A stretch of 64,000 nucleotides of DNA, from assembly GCF_000067045.1 (NCBI RefSeq), contig NC_010125.1:1278001-1342000 (forward strand), in the 5' to 3' direction. The stretch is from Gluconacetobacter diazotrophicus PA1 5 (lineage in GTDB: Bacteria > Pseudomonadota > Alphaproteobacteria > Acetobacterales > Acetobacteraceae). Below, one piece after another: positions 55,454 through 64,000 of the stretch (position 1 is its first letter; each line of letters begins with the position of its first letter). Under the pieces are notes generated by a model that saw only the letters and a program-made list of their open reading frames with translations, had not been told where the DNA came from and made no database searches. The position numbers were made by a program, and so were the translations under genes.

Positions 55454-56914
55454 CTATTTCCCGGTTCCCCCCACCGTCAGGCCGGTCATCTTCAGCGTCG
55501 GCTGGCCCACGCCGACCGGCACGCCCTGCCCGCTCTTGCCGCAGGTGCCGACGCCGGGGTCCAGCGCCATGTCGCCGCCGATCATCGACACCCGGGTCAT
55601 CGCGTCGGCACCGTTGCCGATCAGGGTGGCGCCGCGCACCGGGGCGGTGATCTTCCCGTCCTCGATCAGATAGGCTTCCGACGCCGCGAAGACGAACTTG
55701 CCCGAGGTGATGTCCACCTGGCCGCCGCCGAAATTGACCGCGTACAGCCCGCGCCGGGTGGAGCGGATCATGTCCTCGGTCGAGGCGTCGCCGCCCAGCA
55801 TGATGGTGTTGGTCATGCGCGGCAGCGGCGCGTGGGCATAGGACTGGCGCCGCCCGTTGCCGGTAGGGCGCACGCCCATCAGCCGCGCGTTCATCCGGTC
55901 CTGGATGTAGCCGGTCAGGATGCCGTCCTCGATCATCACCGTGCGGCCCGACGGCGTGCCCTCGTCGTCGATGGTCAGGCTGCCGCGCCGGTCGGGCAGG
56001 GTGCCGTCATCGACCACGGTGACGCCCGGGGCGGCCACGCGCTGGCCCATCAGCCCGGCGAAGGCCGACGTGCCCTTGCGGTTGAAATCGCCCTCCAGCC
56101 CATGGCCCACGGCCTCGTGCAGCAGGATGCCGGGCCAGCCGGCGCCCAGCACGACCTCCATCTCGCCCGCCGGGGCCGGTACCGCGTCCAGGTTGACCAG
56201 CGCCATGCGCAGGGCCTCGTCCACCGCGCCCTTCCAGACGGCCTCGTCCAGCAGGCGGGTATAGGAATAGCGGCCGCCCAGGCCGTGGCCGCCGCTTTCG
56301 CGCCGCCCGTCCTTTTCCACCACCACCGACACGTTCAGCCGCACCAGGGGCCGCAGGTCGGCCACGCGCGCGCCGTCGGCGCGGATGATCTGCACCGCCT
56401 GCCATTCGGCGGCCAGCGAGGCCGAAACCTGCACCACCCGGGAATCGCGCCCCCGCGCGTAGGCGTCCAGCGCCGACAGCAGGGCGGCGCGCGACGCGAA
56501 ATCGGTCTCGCCCAGCGGGTTGGTGTCGCCGTACAGGTGCCGGTTGGTGGCGTGGGGTGCCGCGGCCATGGTACCCGACCGGCCGGCGCGCACCTGCGTC
56601 ACCGTGTCGGCCGCGCGCTTCAGGGCGGACTCGCTCAGTTCGTCGGCATGGGCGAAGCCGGTTTCCTCGCCCAGGATCGCCCGCAGCCCGAACCCCGACG
56701 ACGTGTCGAACGTGGCCGACCGGATGACCCCGTCATCCAGCGAGATCATCTCGCTCTCGCGGTATTCCAGGAACAGCTCGCCGTCATCCATGCCTTCCAG
56801 CGTGCGGCGCACCAGCGCCTCGGCCTCGGCCCGGCCCAGGGTCGCCCCCGCACGGTCGAAGAACAGCCGGTCGGTCGCGGTCAGCGGGTTCAGGATCGGG
56901 GTGGTGGTGGGCAT
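55454..56914 (-). CDS. tldD: Metalloprotease TldD
   Basis: A 486-residue zinc protease that, with TldE/PmbA, cleaves unfolded or modified peptides such as microcin precursors and CcdA. The zinc site HEAVGH is at residues 266-271, within LLHEAVGHGLEGDFNRKGTS; the third ligand region DEGTPSGRTVMIEDG and the late Cys in DPGVGTCGKSGQG are conserved. The ATG at 56914 gives the normal length; the open frame extends to 57067 without support. The partner tldE/pmbA is not in this window. Confidence 0.95.
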   Translation of the reverse strand: MPTTTPILNPLTATDRLFFDRAGATLGRAEAEALVRRTLEGMDDGELFLEYRESEMISLDDGVIRSATFDTSSGFGLRAILGEETGFAHADELSESALKRAADTVTQVRAGRSGTMAAAPHATNRHLYGDTNPLGETDFASRAALLSALDAYARGRDSRVVQVSASLAAEWQAVQIIRADGARVADLRPLVRLNVSVVVEKDGRRESGGHGLGGRYSYTRLLDEAVWKGAVDEALRMALVNLDAVPAPAGEMEVVLGAGWPGILLHEAVGHGLEGDFNRKGTSAFAGLMGQRVAAPGVTVVDDGTLPDRRGSLTIDDEGTPSGRTVMIEDGILTGYIQDRMNARLMGVRPTGNGRRQSYAHAPLPRMTNTIMLGGDASTEDMIRSTRRGLYAVNFGGGQVDITSGKFVFAASEAYLIEDGKITAPVRGATLIGNGADAMTRVSMIGGDMALDPGVGTCGKSGQGVPVGVGQPTLKMTGLTVGGTGK

Positions 56915-57074
56915 GGGGCACAAACTCCGGATGACGGCGTGGCCGGGTGGGCGTCGCCATCTTTTCATAATCGGATTCCGATGTGGGGCGAAACCGCCCG
57001 ATTGACCAGTGCCCCTTCCACGGCGGTGTCTGCCTGGTCCTTTCCATCGGGCGGTGGGAAGCCGCAATCCCCGA

Positions 57075-57103
57075 TTGACACGCTGTTACACTCTCGTTAC
57101 GTG
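57075..57103 (+). promoter_or_regulatory. Promoter of the TonB-receptor gene with repeated TTAC motifs
   Basis: TTGACA (57075-57080), 17 bases, and TACGTG (57098-57103) make a plausible sigma70-type promoter with a weak -10. The core TGTTACA lies at 57084-57090, and TTAC recurs at 57086 and 57097, eleven bases apart. Confidence 0.5.
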
Positions 57104-57109
57104 CTTGTT

Positions 57110-57128
57110 GAGAATGATTATCATTCGT
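57110..57128 (+). promoter_or_regulatory. Fur box
   Basis: GAGAATGATTATCATTCGT matches 14 of 19 positions of the classical Fur site GATAATGATAATCATTATC, with a perfect palindromic core GAATGATTATCATTC. It lies just past the predicted -10, where bound Fur would block transcription of the siderophore receptor in iron-rich conditions. Confidence 0.88.
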
Positions 57129-57167
57129 GACAAATTATGTCAAATTTTGCGGGGCACGCCAGAATGA

Positions 57168-59495
57168 TTGTCCACAGGAAATATCGCGTCGAAAAAATCC
57201 GGGGGGACCGTTTCCAATCTTACCCTCTGCGGTACCACCCTGCTGCTGGGGGCCCAGTCCGTCGCCCATGCTGCCGACACGCTGAAGCGCGACGAGAAAA
57301 AGAAGAAGACGCACGACCCCGCGATCCACCAGCAGGGTCGTCCGCTTCCGGCGCACGAGGAAATCGACGTCGTCGGGCAGTGGCAGCACCGGTCGCCCAA
57401 ATTCACCGCCCCGCTGCTGGACACGCCCAAGAGCGTGACGATCATTTCACGCGAATTGCTGGACCAGACCGCATCCCACACGCTGGTCGACGCCCTGCGC
57501 AACGTCCCGGGCATCACGATGGGGGCGGGCGAAGGCGGGAACCCGGTCGGCGACCGGCCGTTCCTGCGCGGTTTCGATGCGCAGTCCAGCACGTTCGTCG
57601 ACGGCCTTCGCGACGTCGGCGCGCAATCGCGCGAGACGTTCAACGTCGAGGCCGTGGAGGTCATCAAGGGCGATTCCGGCGCGATCAGCGGGCGGGCGGG
57701 TGCCGGCGGGTCCATCGTGATCGACAGCAAGATGCCCAGGCTGAAGAACTCGCTCGATGCCAGCCTGGGCTTCGGCAATGCCGGTTACAAGCGCGGGACG
57801 CTGGACGGCAACTGGCAGTTTTCGCGGACCGGCGCCTTCCGCCTGAACCTGATGGGCGACGACGAAAACAAGGCTGGTCGGGGACCCACAGAATTCAAGC
57901 GGTATGGGGTGGCGCCCTCGGTCTCGCTGGGGCTGGGCACGCCCGACCGGGTCACCCTGATGTATTACCACATGCAGAACGACGACCTGCCCGATGTCGG
58001 CATTCCCTACGACAATCCCACCTTCAACGCCCGCACCGACGGCGCCCCGCGCCTGATGACGGCCGGCAACGGCGCGCCCGTCAAGGTCCCGTTCGACACC
58101 TGGTACGGCCTGGTCAACCGCGATTCCGACCAGGATTCGATCGATATGGGCACGCTGCGGCTGGAGCACGATTTCAACAGCCACCTGCATATCCGCAACA
58201 CGACGCGCTATTCCGAGACCAGCCAGAACGACCTGTGGACCATGCCGGACGACAGCCAGGGCAACATCTATTACGGCTATGTCTACCGGCGTCTCAACAG
58301 CCGCGTCTCGACGTTCGATACGGCCATAAACCAGACCGACTTCTATGGAACGGTGTCCCTCCTGGGGTTCCGCAACCAGTTTTCGACCGGCATGGAATTC
58401 ACGCGCGAACAGGGCAAGAACGATACCGACACGGCTTATGTGAACGGCGTCAACGTCGCGTCCGGCACGAATTTCACGCATTGCGCCACGGCGCTCGCCT
58501 TCACGTCCCATACCTGTACAACGCTTTCCAATCCCAATCCCAACGATATGTGGACCGGCGATATCCGCCGGACGGGAAACCCCAACAGCACGCGCATGGA
58601 TACCAAGGCGGTCTACCTGACCGACACGGTCACCTTCATGCCGCAGCTTCTGGGAAATTTCGGCGTCCGGCTGGACAATGTCCAAAGCACGTACCGCGCG
58701 CAGGCGGGGGAATACGGGCGCGGGGACAACCTGTTCACCTACCAGGGCGGCCTGGTCTACAAGCCCGCCCGCAACGGATCGATCTATGCGTCCTACGCGA
58801 CGTCGGCGATTCCGCCGGGCAACTCGGTGGGACAGGGGGCGGACGACATCAGCCTCGGCGCGGACCGGACCGGCAATATCGGCAGCGTGCTGAAGCCGGA
58901 ACGCGACCGCACGATCGAGGTCGGCACCAAATGGAACGTCCTGCATGACAGGGTGACCCTGACGGGCGCGCTGTTCCAGATCGATACGACGAATTTCAAG
59001 ATCGCCACCGCCTCGGGCGGGATCTCGAACGGCGGCAGCAAGCGCACGCGCGGGGGCGAGGTCGGCGTTTCGGGCCACATCACCCGCGACTGGTCCATGA
59101 CGGCGGGCTACAGCTATCTGGACGCGCGCCTGGTGCAGGCGGGCGGCAGCGGTGCCGCCGCCGGCCTGATGAACGGACGCCGCGCGCCGAACACGCCGGA
59201 AAACAGCCTGGCATTGTGGAACACCTACGACATCACCCCGGGGTTCAAGGTCGGTTCAGGCGTCTATTACATGGGCAAGGTCTATGGCGCGGATTCGCCC
59301 ACGGCGCCGAAATACGTGCCCGGCTACTGGCGGTTCGACATCATGGCCAGCTACCGCTTCCTGAAGCACTACACGCTTCAGCTCAACATCCAGAACCTGA
59401 CGAACAAGCGGTATTTCACCCAGGCCTACGTGACCCATTACGCGCTGCAGGCCGCGGGCCGCACGGCCTTCGTCACGCTGAATGCGCATTTCTGA
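57168..59495 (+). CDS. TonB-dependent siderophore receptor, Fiu-like
   Basis: A 775-residue outer-membrane receptor for ferric siderophores, probably catecholates. The start is the TTG at 57168, which follows directly after an in-frame stop; the signal peptide is LTLCGTTLLLGAQSVAHA. The plug domain starts with LLDTPKSVTIISRELLDQ and includes GRAGAGGSIVIDSK. The barrel ends in the aromatic C-terminus TAFVTLNAHF recognised by the outer-membrane assembly machinery. A Fur box lies upstream. Cys pairs in FTHCATALAFTSHTCTTL sit in an external loop. Ribosome site is weak. Confidence 0.93.
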   Translation: MSTGNIASKKSGGTVSNLTLCGTTLLLGAQSVAHAADTLKRDEKKKKTHDPAIHQQGRPLPAHEEIDVVGQWQHRSPKFTAPLLDTPKSVTIISRELLDQTASHTLVDALRNVPGITMGAGEGGNPVGDRPFLRGFDAQSSTFVDGLRDVGAQSRETFNVEAVEVIKGDSGAISGRAGAGGSIVIDSKMPRLKNSLDASLGFGNAGYKRGTLDGNWQFSRTGAFRLNLMGDDENKAGRGPTEFKRYGVAPSVSLGLGTPDRVTLMYYHMQNDDLPDVGIPYDNPTFNARTDGAPRLMTAGNGAPVKVPFDTWYGLVNRDSDQDSIDMGTLRLEHDFNSHLHIRNTTRYSETSQNDLWTMPDDSQGNIYYGYVYRRLNSRVSTFDTAINQTDFYGTVSLLGFRNQFSTGMEFTREQGKNDTDTAYVNGVNVASGTNFTHCATALAFTSHTCTTLSNPNPNDMWTGDIRRTGNPNSTRMDTKAVYLTDTVTFMPQLLGNFGVRLDNVQSTYRAQAGEYGRGDNLFTYQGGLVYKPARNGSIYASYATSAIPPGNSVGQGADDISLGADRTGNIGSVLKPERDRTIEVGTKWNVLHDRVTLTGALFQIDTTNFKIATASGGISNGGSKRTRGGEVGVSGHITRDWSMTAGYSYLDARLVQAGGSGAAAGLMNGRRAPNTPENSLALWNTYDITPGFKVGSGVYYMGKVYGADSPTAPKYVPGYWRFDIMASYRFLKHYTLQLNIQNLTNKRYFTQAYVTHYALQAAGRTAFVTLNAHF

Positions 59496-60183
59496 TTCCT
59501 CCGCTGCCGCGCCTGAACAGGTACCGGAACAGGTGTTCGCCACCGTTACCGGCCTGGCGCGGTCGGGCGATCCGGCCGCCCAGCTCGCGCTGGGGCAGAT
59601 GCTCCTGAACGGGATCGGCACCGCGCCGGCCCCGGCGGCGGCGCTGCAATGGTTCCTGGCCAGCGCGGCCCGGGGCGTCCCCATGGCGTGCAACATGGTC
59701 GGCCGATGCTGCGAACTGGGATGGGGCGTCCCGCCCAGCCCCGCCGACGCGATGCAATGGTATGAAAGGGCGGCCCGCGCCGGCCTCGACTGGGGCATGT
59801 ACAATTACGCGACGGGCCTCGCCCTGGGCTGGACCGCCCCGCCCGACCTGGCGCGGGCGCTGGAATGGTTCAGGCGGGCCGCGTCCCTCGGGCATTGCAA
59901 ATCCTTCAACATCATCGGCGGCTTCTACGAGGATGGCTGGGCCGTCCCGCGCGACCCGCGCCGGGCCCGCGCCTGTTACGCCCGCGCGGCGCGCGGCGGC
60001 GATTTTCGGGGCTGCTTCAATCTGGGCCGCTTTCTGCTGCGGGAAGGCAGGCAGGAGGACGCGATGCGGTATTTCGCCATCGCCCGCGCCACCGGTACCC
60101 CGAACTTCGTGGCGAACATGGACGCGTTCCTGGCGTGTCCCGGCGGGCAGGGCGCGCCGGCCGGGGCGGGCCTGACGGCGTGA
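59482..60183 (+). CDS. Sel1-repeat (TPR-like) protein
   Basis: A 233-residue protein made of about five Sel1-type repeats of some 36 residues, for example AMQWYERAARAGLDWGMYNY, ALEWFRRAASLGHCKSFNII and ARACYARAARGGDFRGCFNL. It has no clear signal peptide. It overlaps the end of the TonB-receptor gene by 14 bases, so it is co-translated with it. In other bacteria a Sel1/TPR gene and an Fe/2-oxoglutarate hydroxylase (PiuC) accompany Fiu-type receptors; here the hydroxylase is absent. Probably an adaptor in iron uptake; inference only. Confidence 0.83.
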   Translation: MRISDSSAAAPEQVPEQVFATVTGLARSGDPAAQLALGQMLLNGIGTAPAPAAALQWFLASAARGVPMACNMVGRCCELGWGVPPSPADAMQWYERAARAGLDWGMYNYATGLALGWTAPPDLARALEWFRRAASLGHCKSFNIIGGFYEDGWAVPRDPRRARACYARAARGGDFRGCFNLGRFLLREGRQEDAMRYFAIARATGTPNFVANMDAFLACPGGQGAPAGAGLTA

Positions 60184-60280
60184 TGAACTTCGCTTCATCG
60201 GGGCCGTTTTCCTTTTCCTGACCGGCGCGGCAGGGCATGCTACCCGGCAAGTCCCTGACCGACCGAGGAATCCGCGCCCA

Positions 60281-62068
60281 GTGACCCCCGTTCATGTGAC
60301 TTCAGCCCGTCTTTCTCTCCGCGCAGGATCGTGCCTCGCGGCCGCTCTGGGGGCGTCGCTGGCGCTGTCCGCTCCGCTGGCCGCCTTCGCCGATACGCCG
60401 CCTTCCGCGCCGGATTCCCTGGCCGCCGCCATGGCGGCGATGCAGCCGCCGCCGGCCATGCCGGCGGACGGGGCGGCCGACCTGTCGGCCGCCGACCTGC
60501 CGCCGGTGGTCCTCTTCCTTCCGCTGTCCCCGGTGCCCGCCGGCCCCACGGTCGCGGTGCCCACCGCCGACCAGCAGGACCTGCGGCCGCCTTCGATCGC
60601 GCTGGCCGGCCTGTTCGCCGCCATGGGGGCGGCCCATGTCTTCGCCGATGCCAAGACGGCGGCCGACGCCATCCCGGACGAGGCCTCGGACGCGCTGCTG
60701 GCGGATTACGAACGGCAGAAGGTCCGTCCCGGATTCGACCTGAAGGATTTCGTGGCGCAGCATTTCGCGATCGCCCCGCGCCGGACCGTTTCCTATCGCC
60801 GCCGCCCGAACGAAAGCGTGCGTGACTATATCAGCGGCATGTGGGAGGTCCTCAGCCGTCCGCCCGACACGCTGGTTGCGCATTCGTCGCTGCTGCCGCT
60901 GCCCGAAACCTATGTCGTCCCAGGCGGCCGGTTCAGCGAGCTGTATTACTGGGACACCTATTTCACGATGATCGGGCTGTACGAGGACGGCCGGATCGAC
61001 CTGATGCGCGGCATGGTGCGCGACATCGCCTCGCTGATCGACCGGTACGGGCACATGCCCAACGGCAGCCGCACCTATTACCTCAGCCGGTCCGAACCGC
61101 CGTTCTTCGCGCTGATGATCGACCTGCTGGCGATGCATGACGGGCAGGTCGCCTACACGACGTTCCTGCCGGAACTGCAGCGGGAATACGATTACTGGAT
61201 GGACGGGGCCGATAGCGTGGCCCCCGGCGCCGCCTGGCGGCATGTCGTGCGCCTGCCCGACGGCACGCTGATGAACCGCCACTGGGACGACATGGACACC
61301 CCCCGGGACGAAAGCTTCCCGCAGGATATCGCCACCGCCGCCCAGTCGTCGCGTCCGGCGGCCCAGACCTACCGCGACCTGCGCGCCGGGGCGGAAACCG
61401 GGTGGGACTATTCCTCGCGCTGGCTGGCCGACGGGCACAGCATGGCCACGATCCACACCACCGACCTGCTGACGATCGAACTCAACTGCCTGATCGCGCA
61501 CCTGGAACAGACCCTGTCCCACGCCTATGACCTGCGGGGGAACAAGGCGCAGGCCGACCGGTACGCCACGCTGGCCACCGCGCGGATCGATGCCATCCGC
61601 CGGGTCCTGTGGGACCCGAAGCGCGGGGCGTTCTTCGATTACGACTGGAAGACGCGCACCCTGTCGCCCGTCCTGTCGGCGGCCACCGCCATGCCGCTGT
61701 TCCTGCAGATGGCGACACCCGAGCAGGCCCGCGCGGTGGCCGAGACCATGCGGACGAAGCTGCTGAAAGTCGGCGGCCTGACCGCCACCGACCATGTCAG
61801 CGGGCAGCAATGGGATTCGCCGAACGGCTGGGCGCCGGAACAATGGATGGCGATCAAGGGGCTGAACCAGTACGGCCTGGACGACCTGGCGCAGCAGATC
61901 GCCTCGCGCTGGATGGAGCGCGTGATCGGCACCTACGAGAAATCGGGCGTGTTGCTGGAAAAATACGACGTGGTGAACCCGTCCATCAGCCCCACCGGCG
62001 GCAAGGGCGGCGGCGAATATCCGATGCAGGTCGGGTTCGGCTGGACCAACGGCACGTTGCTGGGCTGA
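60281..62068 (+). CDS. treA: Periplasmic alpha,alpha-trehalase (GH37), 3' end probably frameshifted
   Basis: A 595-residue trehalose hydrolase. The start is a GTG, after a weak ribosome site; the signal peptide is LAAALGASLALSAPLAAFAD. Signature 1 is PGGRFSELYYWDTYF (near residue 217), signature 2 is QWDSPNGWAPEQW (near 509); the catalytic acid lies in AETGWDYSSRW, and the second carboxylate is probably in LLEKYDV. The reading stops at GFGWTNGTLLG, where related trehalases continue, and the next frame carries on smoothly with [12 protein letters not shown] one-base loss at 62064-62068 is likely. The catalytic domain is complete. Confidence 0.92.
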   Translation: MTPVHVTSARLSLRAGSCLAAALGASLALSAPLAAFADTPPSAPDSLAAAMAAMQPPPAMPADGAADLSAADLPPVVLFLPLSPVPAGPTVAVPTADQQDLRPPSIALAGLFAAMGAAHVFADAKTAADAIPDEASDALLADYERQKVRPGFDLKDFVAQHFAIAPRRTVSYRRRPNESVRDYISGMWEVLSRPPDTLVAHSSLLPLPETYVVPGGRFSELYYWDTYFTMIGLYEDGRIDLMRGMVRDIASLIDRYGHMPNGSRTYYLSRSEPPFFALMIDLLAMHDGQVAYTTFLPELQREYDYWMDGADSVAPGAAWRHVVRLPDGTLMNRHWDDMDTPRDESFPQDIATAAQSSRPAAQTYRDLRAGAETGWDYSSRWLADGHSMATIHTTDLLTIELNCLIAHLEQTLSHAYDLRGNKAQADRYATLATARIDAIRRVLWDPKRGAFFDYDWKTRTLSPVLSAATAMPLFLQMATPEQARAVAETMRTKLLKVGGLTATDHVSGQQWDSPNGWAPEQWMAIKGLNQYGLDDLAQQIASRWMERVIGTYEKSGVLLEKYDVVNPSISPTGGKGGGEYPMQVGFGWTNGTLLG

Positions 62069-62481
62069 TGAACCGCTATCCGCAGGACACCCGCGTGGTC
62101 CTGGACCGCAATCCACGCGCCGAACAGCCCTTCGCCCAGCCCCTGCCGCCGGTCGATGCCTACCGGGTCCAGGGGCCGACGACGGCGCCGGCCCCGGTTC
62201 CGCTGCACCCCACGCCGCCGCCGGCCGCCACGGTGCAGGACAAGCCGGTCCCGTCCGGGGCGCCGGTTCCAGCCGTGTCGGGCCCGGCCCCCCCTGCGCC
62301 GGCGCCTGTGGCCGCCGGATCAGACGCGGCCGACGCCGCGAAGCCGGTGCAGGGTCACGATGGCGATGGTCAGAAGGACGGCGGCCCAGGTCTGGTGCAC
62401 GGTTCCGGCCCAGGCGGGAACGACCAGAAGCAGGGTGGTGATGCCCAGCGCGTACTGAATCAGGACCGCCCAGCCCATTAG
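62068..62481 (+). CDS. Probable displaced C-terminal tail of the trehalase
   Basis: A 137-codon frame beginning with ATG inside the TGATGA that ends tre[21 protein letters not shown] looks like the normal trehalase tail shifted by one frame, then a Pro/Ala-rich linker runs on. From 62320 it overlaps ctaA on the other strand, so the last third is probably not meaningful. It could also be translated by coupling at the stop-start overlap. Confidence 0.45.
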
Positions 62482-63420
62482 CATCAGCGCGTCCTGCGCC
62501 GGCTTGCCCAGTTGCGGCGTGCGCAGGCCCGCGAACAGGCAGGCCCCGATGGCCAGCGCGGTCACGGTCGCCAGCAGCCGGTGGTCGAACTGGACGGCCG
62601 GCACGTTCTCGAACCAGTTCAGCCAGAACGGCGACAGCCGGGCGTAGCCATGGGGAATCAGGCGCCCGTCCATCAGCGGAAAGGTGTTGTAGGAAAAACC
62701 CGCGTGGGTCCCGGCGGTAAAGCCGCCAGCGGTGATGGTGATGCCGATCAGGATCGTGGCGCACCACACCAGCCGCTTCGTCCGCACCACCGCCGCCGTG
62801 GCGGGGATGAAGGCGGCGCGGGGCGTGCGGACCGACAGCGCGGTCCACAGGATGGCGATATACAGCGCGAAGGCGCAGCCCAGATGCAGGACCAGCCGCA
62901 CCGGCTCGACCGCCGTGCTGTTCTGGTCGAAGCCCGATGCGACCATGAACCAGCCGATCGCCCCCTGCAGCCCGCCCAGCACGAAATACAGCAGCAGCCG
63001 CGCGATCAGTCCCCGCGTCAGCGCGCCGGTCACGGCGAACCAGACCAGCGGCGCCAGCAGCGCCAGGCTCATGACCCGGGCCCAGAACCGATGGGTCCAT
63101 TCCGCCCAGAAGATCTTCTGGAACCCGGCCAGCCCGAATCCGTCATGCAGGATCTTGTACTGCGGAATGGTCTGGTACAGCGCGAACTGCCGCTCCCATT
63201 CCGTGTGGGACAAGGGCGGGATGATGCCGGTGACCGGCCGCCAGTCCATGATCGACAGGCCCGAACCGGTCAGCCGGGTGTATCCGCCCAGCGCGATCTG
63301 GCCGATCAGCATGAAGCAGATGACGAACAGCCAGGTCGAGATACGCCTGCGGTCGCGAAGCGCGATGGGCGAGGCATCGTCGCGGCTGCCGGCCGGACGC
63401 AGGGACATGTGTGCGGACAT
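62320..63420 (-). CDS. ctaA: Heme A synthase (COX15/CtaA)
   Basis: A 366-residue membrane protein of about eight helices converting heme O to heme A for aa3-type oxidases. Heme-ligating histidines are visible in [31 protein letters not shown] and [11 protein letters not shown], two in each half as expected. The opening block [20 protein letters not shown] and [20 protein letters not shown] is typical of the alphaproteobacterial type. It overlaps the trehalase tail on the other strand. Two starts are possible, four codons apart. Confidence 0.95.
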
Positions 63421-63507
63421 GATCGGGATTTAGACCGGCCTTGCGACGGACGGCAAGCGGATGCTAGAGCGGGCCATCCCCCACCAATCGATAAACGAGC
63501 CGGTTTC

Positions 63508-63528
63508 CAAAAGGGCTTCGCCCTTTGG
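63508..63528. repeat. Short hairpin in the ctaA to DedA gap
   Basis: AAAGGGC, a TTC loop and GCCCTTT make a short stem (63510-63526), extended by CC/GG with one bulged A. It may act as a weak terminator or belong to an intergenic repeat family; the gap holds no gene. Confidence 0.4.
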
Positions 63529-63557
63529 CGGACACCAGGCAGATCGACAAGGACGGC

Positions 63558-64000
63558 ATGACCGACGGCAATCACACCATGGACGCCCGCCCGGCGGCCC
63601 TGGCGCGCCCCGCCCTGATGGTGGCCGCGTGCGTCGCCGCCGGGCTGGTGCTGCGTTTCGCCCCCGGGCTGCACGGGGTGATGGCCGATACCGCGCTGCT
63701 GCGCGGCGGGGCGTGGGGCCGGGTGGTGTTCCTGCTGGCGGGGTCGGTGATCTGCGCCGTGGGGCTGCCGCGCCAGCTTGTCTGCTTTGCCGCCGGGGTG
63801 GCGTACGGCCCGCTGGACGGCATCGCGCTGGCCACGCTGGCCACGCTGGCCGGGGCGGTCACCGGCTTTGCCTGGGCGCGCGGGGTCGGGCGGGCCGCGC
63901 TGCGGCGGCGGCTGTCGGGGCGGCTGGCCCGGCTGGACGGGTTCGTCTCGGCCCATCCGTTCACCGCGATCCTGACGCTGCGCCTGCTGCCGGTCGGCTC
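63558..64000 (+). CDS. TVP38/DedA-type membrane protein, 5' part
   Basis: The first 147 residues of an integral membrane protein that continues past the end of the window. Two N-terminal hydrophobic segments (ALMVAACVAAGLVLRFAPGL and VVFLLAGSVICAVGLPRQLV) are followed by VCFAAGVAYGPLDGIALATL and the conserved RLARLDGFVSAHPFTAILTL, the start of the VTT (SNARE-associated) domain. Such proteins are lipid scramblase-like and help envelope integrity. The ATG at 63558 follows AAGGAC. Confidence 0.82.
   Translation, partial: MTDGNHTMDARPAALARPALMVAACVAAGLVLRFAPGLHGVMADTALLRGGAWGRVVFLLAGSVICAVGLPRQLVCFAAGVAYGPLDGIALATLATLAGAVTGFAWARGVGRAALRRRLSGRLARLDGFVSAHPFTAILTLRLLPVG

Noticed and set aside
57137-58948. 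A 603-codon plus-strand frame beginning with an ATG before the TonB receptor
   Set aside because: It reads the receptor gene in the wrong frame and gives an Arg/Pro/Gly-rich protein. It does have a better start codon, so a frame error near 57168 was considered, but the signal peptide fits the chosen frame.
60302-63100. A 932-codon minus-strand open frame
   Set aside because: Antisense of trehalase and an out-of-frame reading of ctaA; both real genes have catalytic signatures.

Overview
This is a 64-kb, GC-rich chromosomal window with tightly packed genes. Codon use, the alphaproteobacterial family DUF3126, an IS1031-like IS5-family element, a ctaA/COX15-type heme A synthase and a PPDK/regulator pair point to an acetic acid bacterium (Acetobacteraceae, Gluconacetobacter or Komagataeibacter type). 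That assignment is an inference from gene content; there is no rRNA in the window. Most of it is ordinary core genome, with one AT-rich, IS-riddled scar at about 33.9-37.2 kb.

Layout. 0-3 kb: end of etfA, a small DUF6582-like protein, a MATE exporter and a TetR repressor. 3.2-9.1 kb: a complete tripartite RND efflux operon (adaptor, pump, outer-membrane channel), divergent from the repressor, with two near-palindromic operators between them; one of these exactly fills the repressor's own -35/-10 spacer. 9.2-13.2 kb: an AldA-like aldehyde dehydrogenase, a structured leader or sRNA, a DUF1275 membrane protein and pyruvate kinase. 13.3-15.7 kb: a MoeB/ThiF - DsrE-like - SH3 operon. 15.8-25 kb: envelope and RNA-modification genes (ftsK, rsmD, RsuA- and RluA-type pseudouridine synthases, tadA) and a DegP protease. 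26-28.9 kb: a one-carbon module (threonine aldolase, folD, a short MetF-like reductase). 28.9-33.7 kb: M1 peptidase, Nudix, MFS and LOG genes.

33.8-37.3 kb: tRNA-Pro(CGG), then one LuxR-type regulator gene destroyed three times, by an IS630-family element, an in-frame TAA and an IS5-family element. Joining the pieces at the duplicated target sites restores a frame of about 368 codons that is continuous except for the TAA. A GT61 glycosyltransferase is divergent from it. 38.5-43.9 kb: SSF transporter with DUF3311 partner, pyruvate phosphate dikinase and its regulatory protein. With pyruvate kinase at 12-13 kb, both directions of the PEP/pyruvate step are encoded here.

44-50.4 kb: two Gly/Trp-rich secreted proteins, hemH, mutY, a DciA-like protein, trpF, pyrF and a LapA-like membrane protein. 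51-54 kb: M20 peptidase and the vitamin B6 genes pdxA-pdxJ. 54-64 kb: GNAT-like protein, tldD, a Fur-boxed TonB siderophore receptor with a Sel1-repeat partner, a periplasmic trehalase whose 3' end looks frameshifted, ctaA, and the start of a TVP38/DedA membrane protein. No CRISPR array, prophage or defence system was found.

The observations most worth checking are the triply broken LuxR gene, the leader/sRNA at 10.85-11.03 kb, a TGTTACA motif recurring before envelope genes, the frame anomalies at the SH3 and trehalase genes, and the stacked palindromes at 43.1 kb.
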